64,000 bases of DNA from Mucilaginibacter empetricola (GTDB lineage: Bacteria; Bacteroidota; Bacteroidia; Sphingobacteriales; Sphingobacteriaceae): contig NZ_JANUBZ010000002.1 of NCBI RefSeq assembly GCF_024808665.1, positions 688,017 through 752,016 on the forward strand, written 5' to 3'. The notes under the pieces were generated by a model that saw only the letters and a program-made list of their open reading frames with translations, ran no database searches and was not told the origin of the DNA. Positions 63,260-64,000 of this stretch are shown in pieces (within the stretch, counting starts at the first letter, position 1; the number at the start of each line of letters is the position of its first letter). The position numbers and the translations under genes were made by a program.

Positions 63260-64000
63260 ATGAAAGTTATTATAGCCGAGAAACCATCAGTCGGGCGTGA
63301 GATCGCCAAAGTCTTTGGCGCAACATCCAAGCACGATGGCTACCTGGAAGGCAAAGGCTATACTTTTACATGGGCTTTTGGGCACTTGCTACAATTAGCG
63401 GCACCACAGGAATACGGTTACCATGGCTGGAGTGTGCAGAATCTCCCCATGCTGCCACCCAAATTTAAGTTGTCGCTCCGCAAAAAAGATGGTAAGGATG
63501 ACCCAGGTGCAAAAAAGCAGCTGGATATTATTAAAAAGCTATTTGATGAAGCTACAGAGATCATCGTAGCTACGGATGCGGGGCGGGAGGGCGAACTGAT
63601 TTTTCGCTATATCTACTATTATCTCAAATGCAAAAAACCTTTCAAGCGGCTCTGGATATCCTCGCAAACCGATGAAGCGATTAAAGAAGGGTTCCGGAAT
63701 TTAAAGCCGGGTTCGGATTATGATACGCTTTTCAATTCGGCGCATTGTCGTTCACAGTCAGACTGGTTGGTGGGCATGAACGCTACGCAGGCATTGAGTT
63801 TGGCATCGGGCAATAAAGGCGTATTGTCTTTAGGCAGGGTGCAAACACCAACATTGGCGATGATCTGCGCACGTTACCTGGAAAATAAAAACTTCGTGCC
63901 ACAGCTTTATTATCAGGTGGCTATTCAACCGGACAAAGACGGAACACCCTTCCGGGCGATCTCTGAAAAAAGTTATAAGACAAAGGAAGAGGCACAGGCT
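63260..64000 (+). CDS. topB: DNA topoisomerase III, N-terminal 247 residues (cut by window end)
   Basis: The frame begins MKVIIAEKPSVGREIAKVFG, with the Toprim glutamate Glu7, and has the second Toprim motif EIIVATDAGREGELIFRYI in the ATDAGREGE form common in TopB, then RLWISSQTDEAIKEGF and VLSLGRVQTPTLAMICARYLE. This is a type IA topoisomerase that passes single strands and resolves replication or conjugation intermediates. The active-site tyrosine region lies beyond base 64000. TopB genes occur on Bacteroidota chromosomes and on their conjugative elements; the window does not show which applies here. Confidence 0.93.
   Translation, partial: MKVIIAEKPSVGREIAKVFGATSKHDGYLEGKGYTFTWAFGHLLQLAAPQEYGYHGWSVQNLPMLPPKFKLSLRKKDGKDDPGAKKQLDIIKKLFDEATEIIVATDAGREGELIFRYIYYYLKCKKPFKRLWISSQTDEAIKEGFRNLKPGSDYDTLFNSAHCRSQSDWLVGMNATQALSLASGNKGVLSLGRVQTPTLAMICARYLENKNFVPQLYYQVAIQPDKDGTPFRAISEKSYKTKEEAQA

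Noticed and set aside
1..64000. tRNA, rRNA, CRISPR array, intact insertion sequence or attachment site
   Set aside because: No cloverleaf, rRNA core, spaced repeat array, transposase or integrase frame was seen. TopB alone is not enough to call a conjugative element.

Overview
The window looks like the chromosome of a soil or freshwater Bacteroidota, most like the Sphingobacteriaceae (Mucilaginibacter/Pedobacter type). The evidence is three SusC/SusD pairs, two ECF sigma/FecR switches feeding STN-type SusC receptors, many signal-peptide glycoside hydrolases, weak Shine-Dalgarno sites, TAnnTTTG-like -7 elements and AT-rich spacers. No rRNA, tRNA, CRISPR array or intact insertion sequence was seen.

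Region 1 (1 to about 33.9 kb) is built around alpha-mannan-type sugars and phosphate. It starts inside a GH71/99-like gene, then has a membrane-anchored kelch/SARP-like regulator, a divergent GH92, SusC/SusD, a four-gene O-carbamoylation cassette (SGNH-TPR, SxtJ, DUF5989, carbamoyltransferase), a second GH71/99-like lipoprotein with a trefoil-like triple repeat, an ECF/FecR/SusC/SusD set followed by a phosphodiesterase-alkaline phosphatase fusion, a PF04185 phosphoesterase and a di-haem peroxidase. Five spacers here carry direct repeats of TTAA spaced 11 bp apart, and in three of them a -7-like element follows 14 to 15 bp later. This layout suggests a PhoB-type regulon. A separate GC-richer redox island (26.7-29.9 kb: LLM oxidoreductase, ABM monooxygenase, Crp/Fnr regulator, SDR) sits inside, with two copies of the palindrome GTGAACYAGTTCAC and a trpC 3' remnant next to it.

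Region 2 (34.3 to 51.6 kb) is a compact polysaccharide utilisation locus: ECF sigma, FecR, STN-SusC, SusD, GH35, GH20-PA14, GH29 with carbohydrate-binding modules, GH92 and a convergent sialidase-like gene. Together these enzymes would strip galactose, N-acetylhexosamine, fucose, mannose and possibly sialic acid, which fits complex N-glycans.

Region 3 (51.8 to 62.1 kb) is the most novel part: a peptide export or bacteriocin-like system. A coiled-coil XRE regulator faces, across a palindrome-rich spacer, two unannotated 58-residue double-glycine leader peptides. After a perfect hairpin come a 41-residue membrane peptide, a polytopic membrane protein, a thioredoxin-like protein, a C39-peptidase ABC exporter, a separate ABC ATPase/permease pair, a VanZ-like protein, an HlyD adaptor and a second C39-peptidase ABC exporter. 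The window ends with a two-domain VOC protein and the 5' part of topB.
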